Below, piece after piece: positions 32,975 to 42,386 of a DNA stretch of 64,000 nt (its first letter is position 1; each line of letters starts with the position of its first letter). The notes below the pieces were generated by a model. The model saw only the letters and a program-made list of their open reading frames with translations. It made no database searches and was not told the DNA's origin. The DNA is taken from assembly GCF_017811815.1 (NCBI RefSeq), contig NZ_JADKZI010000001.1:558001-622000 (forward strand), in the 5' to 3' direction. Both the position numbers and the translations under genes were made by a program. The stretch is from Flavonifractor sp. AGMB03687 (GTDB lineage Bacteria > Bacillota > Clostridia > Oscillospirales > Oscillospiraceae).

Positions 32975-35053
32975 TCAGGCAGCCTTGGCGGTGTTCAGAG
33001 CGCCGAAGGCGGTGAGGATCTGGTCCAGATCGGTGGTCAGCACAGCGCCGTTGGGATTGAGCGCGCCGTTGCTGTCAGCGGTCATCAGCTTGCCATAGTA
33101 GCAGAAAGACATGCCCTCCAGAGCCCAGGCGGGGATCTGGTCGTAGTCGGAGGCCTCACGCATGGACATGCCGCCCTCTTCCACGGTGACGCCGGTGAGC
33201 TCCGCATAGCGGCCCAGCGCGGTGGCCAGCTCGGCGCGGGTGATGGCACGGTCGCCCTCAAAGAGGCCGTTGCCGCTGCCGTTGGTCAGGCCGTTGTCCT
33301 CGGCCCAGGCGGCGGCGTCCGCGTAGGTCTTGCCCTCCACGTCGGTGAAGGTGGCCTTCTCGGCAACAGCGGGCTTGCCGGCCAGCTCATACAGAGCCTG
33401 GTACACAGCGCCGCGGGTGGTGTTCTCAGCGGTGGCGCTGAGGATGGTGATGCGGCCGTCCGGCTGACCATACTTTTCAGCAGTGATCACGCCGCCCAGC
33501 TCATCGGTGATGTAGTCCATCAGGACCTCGTCCATAGGCAGACCCAGATCATAATTGGCAGAAGCGGTCTTGAACGCATAGTAGGTGTCACCGCCTGCGG
33601 CCATAAAGTCGTTGGTGGCAATGGTGTACACCGCATCGGGGTCAAAGGGCTTTCCGCCCACAGACTGGATGGTTACGCGCTGGATGGAGGCAGGAGCATA
33701 GTAAGTAGAGCCGGGGTAGTCCTCGCCCTGGTCATAGGTCTTGGTGGTGTCCACGGTAAAGACGATACCGGAGACCTGGGGGAAGCCGCCCACAGCGGCA
33801 GGCGTGCAATAAGTAGAGGCTTCCAGAGCCTCCAGCAGCTCGGCACCGGTAACCTTCACAATGCTCAGGGTATTGCCGAAGGGTAGGACGGTATTGACAT
33901 CCTTCTTGGTTATGTCGCCAGCCTGGATGGGGGCCCGGATACCGCCGCCGTTCGTTATAGCGGCATCGATGTCCTCACCCTCGCGGGCGGCGCCCCACAT
34001 CAGGGCGTCAGTAATCAGATTGCCCAGGTTGGTCTCCTGGGTACGGTTGCCGGGGTCCTTGTCACCATTGAGGAGGACCTCAGTCTTGGCAAAGACGGTC
34101 CCGTAGTCCGCTTCCACCTGCGCGGTGATCTCAGCGGCGCGGGCAGCGATGGCCTGATCCTCTGCAGTCAGATCGGCGACCTTGACAGATTCCACAGTGG
34201 CGGAGCCGTCAGACAGGGTGACCACGCCAATATTCTCCAGCTTGGTACCGGTAGAGGTGAGAACGGTGTCGCCCACCTTACCGGTGCCGTTGGTGACGGT
34301 CAGGATATCTTCCTGAGTGGAGTGGGAGTGGCCGTCGATGAAAACGTCAATACCGGTCACCTTAGCCAGCAGGTCAACGGAGCGGTTGCCGGTACTCTCC
34401 TCATCAATGCCCAAGTGGCCGACGCACACGATGTAATCACAGCCGTCAGCCTCCAGCTTATCTACAGAGGCCTGCACATCGGCGAACATTTTATCCCCGG
34501 CATCAAAGGTAAGGCCGGCGATCTTGGCGGGATGTGCCTTGGTGGAAGTCTCAGGGGTGGTAACGCCCACAAAGCCCACCTTGGTGCTGGAGTCCGTCTC
34601 AAGCACATAAGAATCAGCAAAAGCGGCGCTGCCGTTGCTGGTCACATTGGCGGCGAGGATAGGAAATTCGGCGCTGTCGCTGAGGGTCTTGAGATTCTCA
34701 TAGCCGTAGTCGAATTCATGGTTGCCAGGAACGGCCAGGTCATAACCCACCATGTTCATCAGTTCGACGGCTGTGGAGCCCTCAGAGATGCTGACGGTGG
34801 GATCACCCTGGATGAAGTCGCCGGCATCCACCAAGATCACTTCGGCGCCTTCGGCCTCATACTGGGCTTTTAGTGCAGCGACCTTGGCGTAGCTTCCGAT
34901 AGCTCCGTGAACATCATTGGTGTGGAGTACCACAACGTCGTTTTCAGAGCCTCCAGCGGAGGTCTCGTCGGCGGCCATGGCAGGGACACAGAGGCTGCCC
35001 GCCATGGACAGGGTCAGAAACAGGGACAGGACTTTGCGTGTGTGTTTTTTCAT
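32975..35053 (-). CDS. Secreted 5'-nucleotidase / cyclic-nucleotide phosphodiesterase with SLH domain
   Basis: A 692-residue exported protein. Signal peptide (residues 1-27, ending AMA), metallophosphatase domain with LHTNDVHGAI, DAGDFIQGD, PGNHEFDYGY, VGHLGID and DGHSHST, then the 5'-nucleotidase C-terminal substrate domain (NGGGIRAPI, TVLPFGNTL), then one clear and one weak SLH repeat (TFTDVEGKTY..., ITRAELATALGRYAEL) for wall attachment. It releases phosphate from extracellular nucleotides, giving nucleosides or bases for uptake. Confidence 0.92.
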   Translation of the reverse strand: MKKHTRKVLSLFLTLSMAGSLCVPAMAADETSAGGSENDVVVLHTNDVHGAIGSYAKVAALKAQYEAEGAEVILVDAGDFIQGDPTVSISEGSTAVELMNMVGYDLAVPGNHEFDYGYENLKTLSDSAEFPILAANVTSNGSAAFADSYVLETDSSTKVGFVGVTTPETSTKAHPAKIAGLTFDAGDKMFADVQASVDKLEADGCDYIVCVGHLGIDEESTGNRSVDLLAKVTGIDVFIDGHSHSTQEDILTVTNGTGKVGDTVLTSTGTKLENIGVVTLSDGSATVESVKVADLTAEDQAIAARAAEITAQVEADYGTVFAKTEVLLNGDKDPGNRTQETNLGNLITDALMWGAAREGEDIDAAITNGGGIRAPIQAGDITKKDVNTVLPFGNTLSIVKVTGAELLEALEASTYCTPAAVGGFPQVSGIVFTVDTTKTYDQGEDYPGSTYYAPASIQRVTIQSVGGKPFDPDAVYTIATNDFMAAGGDTYYAFKTASANYDLGLPMDEVLMDYITDELGGVITAEKYGQPDGRITILSATAENTTRGAVYQALYELAGKPAVAEKATFTDVEGKTYADAAAWAEDNGLTNGSGNGLFEGDRAITRAELATALGRYAELTGVTVEEGGMSMREASDYDQIPAWALEGMSFCYYGKLMTADSNGALNPNGAVLTTDLDQILTAFGALNTAKAA

Positions 35054-35121
35054 TCAAACATTCCACCTTTCCTTCCATTGTTTCCCGATGGTGCAGGGAT
35101 GCACACTGGATATCCTAATGG

Positions 35122-35137
35122 TAACAAAATGGAAACA
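35122..35137. promoter_or_regulatory. Pho-box-like direct repeat upstream of the 5'-nucleotidase
   Basis: TAACA (35122) and AAACA (35133) repeat with 11-bp spacing on the plus strand, the spacing of PhoP/PhoB half-sites. The match to TTAACA is imperfect and the -10 is unclear, so this is tentative. Confidence 0.25.
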
Positions 35138-35244
35138 AAAATACAAGAGGAAGGCAGGGGAAAGATGGGAAAATATTGTGCATTCTGTGTAAAAGACAAG
35201 AAAACTTCTGTTAAAATTTGACGCTTAGCCCTAAAAAGTGGGGG

Positions 35245-35760
35245 TCAGCAGGGGAGCGTCACCCAGGTTGGGGTACCGGAGAGGTCGGCAAAAAGCAGCC
35301 CGCCGGGCGGGAGGAAGGTGAAGAACATGGTGGCCACGCCCAGTACCAGCACCAGCAGTATCCACAGCTCCTGATGCTTCTGCCAGCAGGACCCGTGCAG
35401 CATGTGGGGGAGCAGGAAAAGCAGGGCCATCATCAGCACATAGAGGACGATGTCGAAAAAGAGGGAATCGCCCTGAAAACAGATGTGGTAGACATATCCG
35501 ATAACCAGCATACCCGCCGTGGCTGCCAGCAGGGAGAAGGCCCGGGGGCCCGGCAGGGCCGGTCCCTTCCGCTGAAGCACCAGTCCGGTCAGCAGGCCGG
35601 GCCAGTAGAGCAGCTTCACGTGCTCCCACAGGCTCTCTCGTACTGGAGCCACCAGGGCGGTGGCCACGCAGGGGAGCAGGGTGTAGAGGAAATGCAGACA
35701 GGCTCCGGCTACGGTAGCGACGGCCAAAAGAATGAGTTCGGTCTTGTTCAGGCGCGGCAT
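35245..35760 (-). CDS. DUF6512-like membrane protein
   Basis: A 171-residue protein with about five membrane helices and a conserved-looking RESLWEHVKLLYWPGL after the second helix, the pattern I associate with DUF6512. Function unknown. GGAAGGGAG lies 8 nt before the ATG at 35760. The longer upstream reading frame is overlap with the spoIVB upstream region and has no starting site. It is on the same strand as the 5'-nucleotidase, 190 nt upstream of it. Confidence 0.7.
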   Translation of the reverse strand: MPRLNKTELILLAVATVAGACLHFLYTLLPCVATALVAPVRESLWEHVKLLYWPGLLTGLVLQRKGPALPGPRAFSLLAATAGMLVIGYVYHICFQGDSLFFDIVLYVLMMALLFLLPHMLHGSCWQKHQELWILLVLVLGVATMFFTFLPPGGLLFADLSGTPTWVTLPC

Positions 35761-36021
35761 GGCGGACACTCCCTTCCGTTTTCTAATGGATAAGATATGC
35801 GGTCGAAAGAAAAAAATACCACCGGTGCGACGGCGGTAAAAGCAAGGAAAAAGCGGGAGAAAACAGCGGGCATAAAAACCGAAAGCCCCGCCGTATGTGA
35901 GATGGGAGAGATACCCAAGCCAAAGGAACATTTCATTGCCAGTGTGTTTCGTGGGAAGCAGTCCATATTAAAAACAGGCGCAAAAGGCGCCGGCTTTTGG
36001 GAAAGGAGTGTGTACAACGAA

Positions 36022-37083
36022 ATGCCAAAGGAGGAACCAAAGATCAAGCCCTGGGTGGGGGCACTCCTGGCCGCGGTGGTGCTGATGTCCTGCATGGCAT
36101 GGTTTCAGCCCGCGGGAGCGGCGGAGGAGCGGCGGGAGGTGATCCCCATGGGCCGTACCGTGGGCATCAAGCTGTTTTCCGACGGCGTGATGGTGGTCGG
36201 ATTCGGTGAGGTGACCACCGCCCAGGGCAGTGAGACCCCCGCCCGCGACTGCGGCCTGAAAGAGGGCGACATCATCACCCACATCAACCGGGAGGAGGTG
36301 GACAGCATTGAAGAAGTCCAGTCCGTACTCCAGGAAGTAGGCGGCCAGACCATGAGCATCCGGGCGGTGCGGGACGACCAGGAGGTCCAGTTTACCGCCC
36401 AGGCCGCCCAGTGCAGTGCCGACGGCCAGTATAAGCTGGGCGCCTGGATCCGGGACTCCATGGCCGGTATTGGTACCATGACGTTCTGCGATCCGGAGAG
36501 CGGCCTCTTCGGCGCCCTGGGCCATGGCATCAATGATGTGGATACTGCCCGGCTGATGCCCATGCAGTCCGGTTCCATTCTGTATTCCGAAGTGACGGAC
36601 GTTCAGAAGGGTGTCAAGGGTACGCCCGGTGAGCTCCACGGTACCTTCCAGACCAGTACCGACCTGGGTGCCCTGTGGGCCAATACCGGCAGCGGCGTGT
36701 TCGGCCAGCTCAGCGACCAGAGCCTGACCGAAGGGCTGGAGCCTGTACCGGTGGCCCAGCGCAGCGAGGTAAAGACCGGACCTGCGGTGATTCGTTCCAA
36801 CGTAGCCGGTGACCAGGTGGAGGAATATGCGGTGGAGATCACCCGTATCTTTCCCGAAAAAGAAGGAGATACCCGCAACCTGATGCTGAAAGTCACCGAT
36901 GAACGGCTGCTGGAGACCACCGGAGGCATCGTCCAGGGTATGAGCGGCTCGCCCATCCTCCAGGACGGCAAGCTGGTGGGCGCAGTCACCCATGTCCTGG
37001 TCAATGATCCCACCCAGGGCTACGGGATCCTGGCGGAGAACATGTTGGTCCAGGCGGAGGAGACTGCTCAGCTGGAAATCTAA
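36022..37083 (+). CDS. spoIVB: SpoIVB peptidase
   Basis: A 353-residue S55 serine protease made in the forespore. It has an N-terminal membrane helix (about residues 10-30), a PDZ domain (about 70-130, with CGLKEGDIITHINREEV) and the protease domain with His in GALGHGIND and the nucleophile Ser in GMSGSPIL. It cuts SpoIVFA to start sigma-K activation. The ATG at 36022 is chosen, with AAAGGAG 13 nt upstream; GTG at 36010 is closer to the site and possible. It is followed by spo0A, the conserved order in spore formers. Confidence 0.93.
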   Translation: MPKEEPKIKPWVGALLAAVVLMSCMAWFQPAGAAEERREVIPMGRTVGIKLFSDGVMVVGFGEVTTAQGSETPARDCGLKEGDIITHINREEVDSIEEVQSVLQEVGGQTMSIRAVRDDQEVQFTAQAAQCSADGQYKLGAWIRDSMAGIGTMTFCDPESGLFGALGHGINDVDTARLMPMQSGSILYSEVTDVQKGVKGTPGELHGTFQTSTDLGALWANTGSGVFGQLSDQSLTEGLEPVPVAQRSEVKTGPAVIRSNVAGDQVEEYAVEITRIFPEKEGDTRNLMLKVTDERLLETTGGIVQGMSGSPILQDGKLVGAVTHVLVNDPTQGYGILAENMLVQAEETAQLEI

Positions 37084-37093
37084 CCCATGTTTT

Positions 37094-37119
37094 GCCGGGA
37101 GCGGACCGCCGCTCCCGGC
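37094..37119 (+). terminator. Hairpin after spoIVB
   Basis: Perfect 11-bp stem (37094-37104 with 37109-37119) with only a weak T-run (GCTCATTTTG). Confidence 0.5.
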
Positions 37120-37188
37120 GCTCATTTTGCCGAAAAAAGGGGAGGCAATGGAGAAGTATGCTGCCCGCCGTCGGAATTTCCGGGGAAA

Positions 37189-37205
37189 AGTCGAACGAAG
37201 TCGAA
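37189..37205 (+). promoter_or_regulatory. Tandem 0A-box-like sites upstream of spo0A
   Basis: AGTCGAA occurs twice, at 37189 and 37199, in phase with one DNA turn. The core GTCGAA matches the Spo0A binding consensus TGTCGAA except for its first T. A sigma-A-like TTGCGC-17-TAAATT lies 30 nt downstream (37238-37266). Confidence 0.45.
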
Positions 37206-37335
37206 GAGAAATAGCCAGAAATTACCAGTAAAACCCTTGCGCTTGCTGTCTGATTATGGTAAATTATAGCCAACCGGTAAACAGACTTGGCCAGTCAGAA
37301 ATGCAGAGCAGGGGAGCCTGCTGGAAAGGGTGTCA

Positions 37336-38103
37336 ATGTTGGAACGGAGAATCAAGGTCCTGGTTGCGGACGCGGGCGAGGAATTTCGCCGCATCCTGGT
37401 GGAACAGCTGGAGTCGGAGGCCGGCATCGAGGTGGTGGGAGCCACGGGCGATGGAGAAGAAGCCCTGCGCCTGGCAGAGAGTGCGGCCCCCGATGTACTG
37501 GTGATGGACCTGGTGCTGACCCAGATGGATGGAGTGGATGTGCTCCAGACGCTGGCCAAACGGGAGGAGCGGCCCAAAGTGCTGGTGCTCTCCGGCTTTG
37601 CCCGGGGCAGCGTGGCGGAGCTGGCCGCCGCCACCGGTGCGGATTACTATATGCTCAAGCCCTGCCGGCTCACCGCGGTAGCCGAGCGGGTCCGTCAGCT
37701 GGCCGCCCTCCGGGATATGGAGGACAGCGGGGATGGCGATGAGCGGTCCGGCAAACTGGAAAATGTGGTGACTAGCATTATCCATGAGATCGGTGTGCCC
37801 GCCCACATCAAGGGCTATCAGTACCTGCGGGAGGCCATCATCATTGCGGTGGGGGATATGGATGTCATCAACGCGGTGACCAAGATCCTCTATCCGGAGG
37901 TGGCCAAGCGGTTCGGAACTACCGCCTCCCGGGTGGAGCGGGCCATTCGCCACGCCATCGAGGTGGCCTGGGACCGGGGCGACCTGGAGACCTTGCAGAA
38001 GTATTTCGGCTACACCGTCTCCAACGCCAAGGGGAAGCCAACCAATTCCGAGTTTATTGCCATGATCGCGGACCGGCTGCAGCTGCAGCAGAAGGAGCGG
38101 TAA
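37336..38103 (+). CDS. spo0A: Sporulation master regulator Spo0A
   Basis: A 255-residue response regulator. The receiver keeps D12, the phosphorylated D58 ([13 protein letters not shown]) and K108; the second acidic residue of the pocket is Ala13 instead of Asp. The C-terminal DNA-binding domain is classical: [33 protein letters not shown] and [17 protein letters not shown]. The ATG at 37336 has AAAGGG 5 nt upstream. The host is therefore capable of sporulation in principle. Two 0A-box-like sites upstream suggest autoregulation. Confidence 0.96.
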   Translation: MLERRIKVLVADAGEEFRRILVEQLESEAGIEVVGATGDGEEALRLAESAAPDVLVMDLVLTQMDGVDVLQTLAKREERPKVLVLSGFARGSVAELAAATGADYYMLKPCRLTAVAERVRQLAALRDMEDSGDGDERSGKLENVVTSIIHEIGVPAHIKGYQYLREAIIIAVGDMDVINAVTKILYPEVAKRFGTTASRVERAIRHAIEVAWDRGDLETLQKYFGYTVSNAKGKPTNSEFIAMIADRLQLQQKER

Positions 38104-38111
38104 AGATCCAT

Positions 38112-38153
38112 ACGCGCCCGGCGACCGGGGAATCTCCCGGAAGCCGGGTGCGT
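38112..38153 (+). terminator. Terminator of spo0A
   Basis: 11-bp stem with one G-U pair (38112-38122 with 38143-38153), inner CCGGG/CCCGG stem, then TTTTT. Confidence 0.8.
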
Positions 38154-38246
38154 TTTTCTCTATTCAAAGGGAGCAAAAAGGAGTATAACATAAGGGGAGC
38201 GCCGGACAGAGATCCAGGGTCCGGCGGTCCGTTAGGAGGGATACCT

Positions 38247-38849
38247 ATGCTGGAACAACAACTGCACCGGGCCAGGACCGAGGAACGGGACCTGGAGGAT
38301 CTGACCATAGAGGGAGAACAGCTCTCCGGGTTGGATCTGTCTCATCTGGAGTATACCCGGGTCCGGTTTCATAAATGCCGGTTTGAGCGGTGTGATTTTT
38401 CCAAAGCATCTTTTTATGAGACGGTATTTGAGGGCTGTGACTTTTCCAACTGCAGCTTTTTGGACACCGTGTGGAACAAAAGCACCATCTGCGGCTGCAA
38501 GGGGGACGGCGGTAAATTTATCTCCAGCCGCTGGAAGGACTGCACCCTGAGGGACAGTACCTTCCGCTACGGCAACTTTTCCAAGTCGCTGTGGACCCGC
38601 AGCAGCCTCAATGACTGTGATTTCAAGGAGGCCGCCATGGCGGAGGCGCGGGTGGGGGGTATGGAGCCCCACCATACCAGCTTCCAGAGCGTGGACTTTT
38701 TCCGCACCCCGCTGAAGGGGGTAGACCTGTCCGACTGCCAGATCCAGGGTATCACCGTGTCGGAGAGCCTGCAGGAGCTGCGGGGACTGCGCATCAATCC
38801 CGGACAGGCGGTGGACCTGGTGCACCTGATGGGGGTGCAGCTGCTCTGA
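38247..38849 (+). CDS. Pentapeptide repeat protein
   Basis: A 200-residue protein made largely of pentapeptide repeats of the A/C-(D/N)-F/L-x-x type, for example FERCDFSKASFYETVFEGCD and later SLNDCDFKEAAMAEA. These fold as a right-handed quadrilateral beta helix. Some relatives (Qnr, MfpA) protect DNA gyrase, but many have no known role, so none is assigned. TAGGAGGG lies 7 nt before the ATG. No signal peptide, so cytoplasmic. Confidence 0.88.
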   Translation: MLEQQLHRARTEERDLEDLTIEGEQLSGLDLSHLEYTRVRFHKCRFERCDFSKASFYETVFEGCDFSNCSFLDTVWNKSTICGCKGDGGKFISSRWKDCTLRDSTFRYGNFSKSLWTRSSLNDCDFKEAAMAEARVGGMEPHHTSFQSVDFFRTPLKGVDLSDCQIQGITVSESLQELRGLRINPGQAVDLVHLMGVQLL

Positions 38850-38924
38850 GTCCCGGAACGGGGGACAAGATACAGGCATGGACCGGCCCCCTTCCGCATA
38901 CCTCTTGGACAAGGGGGTGCGGAT

Positions 38925-40304
38925 ATGACGGGACTGGAACGGCTGGCCGACCTGATTTGGAACCCGTGGCTGCTGGGCCTGTTTTTGGTGACGGGATTAT
39001 ATTTGTCGGTACGGACCGGCTTTTTTCAGGTGTTTCACTGCCACCTGTGGCTCAAAACCACGCTGGGGGCGTTGGGGCGGAAGGACCGGCCGGGGAGCGG
39101 ACAGGGGCTGACCCGGCTCCAGGCCATGTCCACCGCCCTGGCCGCCACCATCGGCACCGGCTCCATCGCCGGAGTGGCTACCGCCATCTTTTACGGCGGA
39201 CCGGGGGCGGTGTTCTGGATGTGGGTGTCCGCCTTTCTGGGCATGATGACCGGATGTGTGGAAAAGACCCTGGCGGTGCGCTACCGGGAAAAGGATGAGA
39301 AGGGCCGCTGGCAGGGCGGCCCCATGTGCTACATGGAAAAGGGACTGGGAAGCCGTACCCTGGCCACCCTCTTTTCCCTGTGCTGTGTGGGCGCGTCCCT
39401 GGGGGGCGGCAACATGGTGCAGGCCAACTCCATCTCATCCGCCCTGTGGGCCAGCTTCGGCTGGGACCGGCTGGCGGTGGGGATCGTGACGGCCCTGCTC
39501 ACCGGCATCGTTATCGTGGGAGGCATCGGCCGCATCGGTAAGGTCAGTGAGACCCTGGTGCCCTGTATGGCCCTGCTTTTTGTAGGGGGTGGAGTGGTGG
39601 TGCTGGTGTGCAACGCCGACGCCTTGCCCGGGGCTTTGACCCAGATTGTGGAAGGGGCGCTGACCCCCAAGGCGGCACTGGGAGGCAGTGCGGGCTACGG
39701 CATGGCCGCTGCCCTGCGCTACGGCGTGGCCCGGGGGGTATTTACCAACGAGGCCGGTATGGGTTCCTCCTCCATCGCCCATGCCGCCGCCGATACCAGA
39801 GAACCGGCGGAGCAGGGCATGTGGGGCATCTTTGAGGTGTTTGTGGCTACTATTGTGGTGTGCTCCATCACCGCGCTGGTCATCCTGACCACCGGCGTCT
39901 ACCAGCCGGAGCAGGCCCTTGCCGCCATTCAAAGCGGAACGGTGGAGCCCAATATGCTGGGCGCTCCCCTGTCTGCCGCCGGGTTTTCCACCGTATTCGG
40001 TTCCTTTGGGGAAATTTTCGTGTCGGTGAGCCTGCTGCTCTTCGCCTTCACCTCCTTGCTGGGGTGCTGCTACTACGGCGAGCGAGGGCTGGAGTACCTG
40101 AGCGGCTCCAACCGCTGGCGGGGAATCTACCGAATCATCTTCCTGTGGGCCCTGGTGTGGGGCAGCGTGGCCGACGTCACGTCGGTGTGGGAGCTGGCGG
40201 ATATCTTCAACGGCCTGATGGCCCTGCCTAACCTGTTTACCCTGCTGCTGCTGTCGCCTGAGGCATTGGCGCTGCTGAAGCAGTGGCGGCGGACACAGAC
40301 ATAA
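38925..40304 (+). CDS. Alanine/glycine:cation symporter, AGCS family
   Basis: A 459-residue sodium-coupled amino acid carrier with about 11 membrane segments. Family motifs are TALAATIGTGSIAGVATAI (about residues 70-88), GGPMCYMEKGLG, and RGVFTNEAGMGSSSIAHAAA, the AGCS signature. It takes up alanine or glycine with Na+. A G-rich site (AAGGGGGTG) lies 5 nt before the ATG. Stands alone between the pentapeptide gene and a bidirectional terminator. Confidence 0.93.
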   Translation: MTGLERLADLIWNPWLLGLFLVTGLYLSVRTGFFQVFHCHLWLKTTLGALGRKDRPGSGQGLTRLQAMSTALAATIGTGSIAGVATAIFYGGPGAVFWMWVSAFLGMMTGCVEKTLAVRYREKDEKGRWQGGPMCYMEKGLGSRTLATLFSLCCVGASLGGGNMVQANSISSALWASFGWDRLAVGIVTALLTGIVIVGGIGRIGKVSETLVPCMALLFVGGGVVVLVCNADALPGALTQIVEGALTPKAALGGSAGYGMAAALRYGVARGVFTNEAGMGSSSIAHAAADTREPAEQGMWGIFEVFVATIVVCSITALVILTTGVYQPEQALAAIQSGTVEPNMLGAPLSAAGFSTVFGSFGEIFVSVSLLLFAFTSLLGCCYYGERGLEYLSGSNRWRGIYRIIFLWALVWGSVADVTSVWELADIFNGLMALPNLFTLLLLSPEALALLKQWRRTQT

Positions 40305-40306
40305 AG

Positions 40307-40342
40307 AAAAGGAACGCGCTGCCGAAGCAGCGCGTTCCTTTT
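40307..40342. terminator. Bidirectional terminator
   Basis: Perfect 16-bp stem (40307-40322 with 40327-40342) with CGAA tetraloop between convergent genes. Confidence 0.92.
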
Positions 40343-40353
40343 TCCATATAAGG

Positions 40354-42123
40354 TTATTCCGCAGGTGCGGGGGAGGGCTGAGTTTCCGTAGTCTCCTCAT
40401 CCCCGGCGGAAGGGGTCACCATAGGGGAAGGGGCGGGCTGGGCGGAGCCGTCCAGGGTGACAGAGCTGCCATCCAGAATGGAGGAGCTCTGGTCCTCCAC
40501 GGCGGGGGTGTGCTGGATGGTCACCTGGTCGCCCACGTTGAGGATCACGGCCAGGGGATTCTGAGCAGCGGAGATGGAGTAATAGGTGGGATCGCCCTCC
40601 AGCTGAATGAAGTAATAGGAGTTGCCGTCCATCACCGCCGAGCGGATGTCGGTAATGACGCCGGAGACCTCGGTGCGGGGCAGCTCCTCCTCGGAGGTGA
40701 TGCCCTTGTTGGCCAGCATCTGAATATACTTCTGCTCACACTCCGAGACGGAGGAGCCGGTGGCCACCACCTGATACTGGGCCACATTGACCATGGCATA
40801 GCTCTTCACCAGATTGGTGGCGTCCTTCAGGGGAATGAAGTAGGTGGGCTCCCCGGCGATGTTGAGCAGCAGGGGGAAGGTGGCAGTGTACTTCAGGTCC
40901 TGGACCACGCCTTCGGCGGAGGCCTTGGCTGCCGCCTCGGTAGCACCGGGGGCGGAGTAGAACTTGGTCTCCTTGGTGCGCTGGTTGGACAGCAGGAAGC
41001 CCAGGTTGGACTGGTCGGCGTTGGCGGAGGTGACACCGGTATACATATAAACGTCGTCGTTGAGGGCAATATAATTAGAGCCGTCGGTGGTGATGGTCAC
41101 GTCCCGCTGGCCAAAGATGGAGTTGATGAAGCCGTTGACCAGAGTGCCGTGGTAGTTATACTGCTCCATGATGAGCTCGGGGGTGTAGACGTTGTCCACC
41201 CAGCTGGGCACGTCAGCTACGTCATAGTAGGTGCACTCGCCGGTGATGGCGTCCACCAGCACCGCGCCCTTGATGTCCGCGCCGCCGAAGAGGCCGATGG
41301 TCTTGACGATGCGGGGAGCGATCCAGTAGGGGCGGCCCTCCTCATTGATCTCAAACTGGGGAGTGCCGAAGATATAGGTGGGATAGTTGAAGCGCAGGTG
41401 GCGCTCAATGTTGCGGTTGAGGGGCTCGGAGAAGGAATACTTCATGCCCTCGTCCAGCCGGACCACGGTGGCCTCCTGGGTGACCATGTCCACCATCACA
41501 TAGGCAGGCAGGCCGGTGCCCCGGTTGGTAAACCACTTGATCAGGTCGGCGTAGGCAATGGGAGCCACCCGCACAGGCCGGCCCTGGTAGTTGATCTGAG
41601 TGGAGTCAAAGGAGTACTCAAACTGGCTGACCATGTCGCTGAGAGTACCCATCTGCCGGTCGCTGAGGTATTCGGCAGAGGACTCGTCCAGAGTGGGGAT
41701 CTCGTTGAAGGAAATCTCGGTGATGTCGGTGGCAAAGTCGCCGTCCTCCACCGTCAGCAGATCTCGATAGGCGCCGGCCCGGAAGATGGGCAGGGAGATC
41801 ACGGTGCCCACCACGGCCACCACGATCAGCGCCAGAAACAGGATGCCCACCGGCAGGCAGCGGGCCTTGATGAACCGGAGGTACTCTCTGGGACCGCCGC
41901 CTCCGTGCACCAGGTCCATGCCGGAGGTGACCAGGGAGCAGAGCACATAGACCACGCACAGGATGGCAATAAAGGTGTAGAAATCACCGGACTGCAGATT
42001 GATGGGGGGCAGAGCCACATAAAAATAGATCAGCCCGATGACGGCGGTGATGATCAGGCAGATCGCCAGCTTTCCGCCTCTGCTTTTTGGGCCGCGGGCC
42101 TTGTTGGCCGGTTGTTGTTCCAT
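40354..42123 (-). CDS. Large membrane-anchored protein of unknown function
   Basis: A 589-residue protein I cannot assign to a named family. Three N-terminal membrane helices (about residues 20-40, 50-70, 90-115) are followed by a 430-residue extracytoplasmic region with repeated beta-rich stretches (PAYVMVDMVTQEATVVRL, GAVLVDAITGECTYYDV, YFIPLKDATNLVKSYAMV). These look like PepSY-type or cvpA-neighbour modules, but this is only an impression. The tail is rich in Pro, Ser and Glu. AAGGAG lies 8 nt before the ATG. It is divergent from the Na/Pi cotransporter gene. Confidence 0.75.
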   Translation of the reverse strand: MEQQPANKARGPKSRGGKLAICLIITAVIGLIYFYVALPPINLQSGDFYTFIAILCVVYVLCSLVTSGMDLVHGGGGPREYLRFIKARCLPVGILFLALIVVAVVGTVISLPIFRAGAYRDLLTVEDGDFATDITEISFNEIPTLDESSAEYLSDRQMGTLSDMVSQFEYSFDSTQINYQGRPVRVAPIAYADLIKWFTNRGTGLPAYVMVDMVTQEATVVRLDEGMKYSFSEPLNRNIERHLRFNYPTYIFGTPQFEINEEGRPYWIAPRIVKTIGLFGGADIKGAVLVDAITGECTYYDVADVPSWVDNVYTPELIMEQYNYHGTLVNGFINSIFGQRDVTITTDGSNYIALNDDVYMYTGVTSANADQSNLGFLLSNQRTKETKFYSAPGATEAAAKASAEGVVQDLKYTATFPLLLNIAGEPTYFIPLKDATNLVKSYAMVNVAQYQVVATGSSVSECEQKYIQMLANKGITSEEELPRTEVSGVITDIRSAVMDGNSYYFIQLEGDPTYYSISAAQNPLAVILNVGDQVTIQHTPAVEDQSSSILDGSSVTLDGSAQPAPSPMVTPSAGDEETTETQPSPAPAE

Positions 42124-42302
42124 GAACGTATCTCCTTTAGGCAGTTTCGACATTTTTGCCGGGGCAGGATGGCGCCGGCAAGGGTAGTATAGCCTAAAGC
42201 GGGGCAAAAGGCAACCAAAGGGGCATTAAAATTCCATAAAATAGTCTGGAAAGCCTGCCGGAAGCGGGGAAAAAAGCGGTCGAAACTTCGTACAAAATCC
42301 CA

Positions 42303-42331
42303 TTGACGGGGCACTTTACATTCGATATACT
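42303..42331 (+). promoter_or_regulatory. Sigma-A promoter of the Na/Pi cotransporter gene
   Basis: TTGACG (42303-42308), 17-nt spacer, TATACT (42326-42331). Confidence 0.85.
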
Positions 42332-42386
42332 TAGACAGGACTATGTCAAAAATCAGAAAAAATATTGTAAAGACGAGGGTAGAGAC

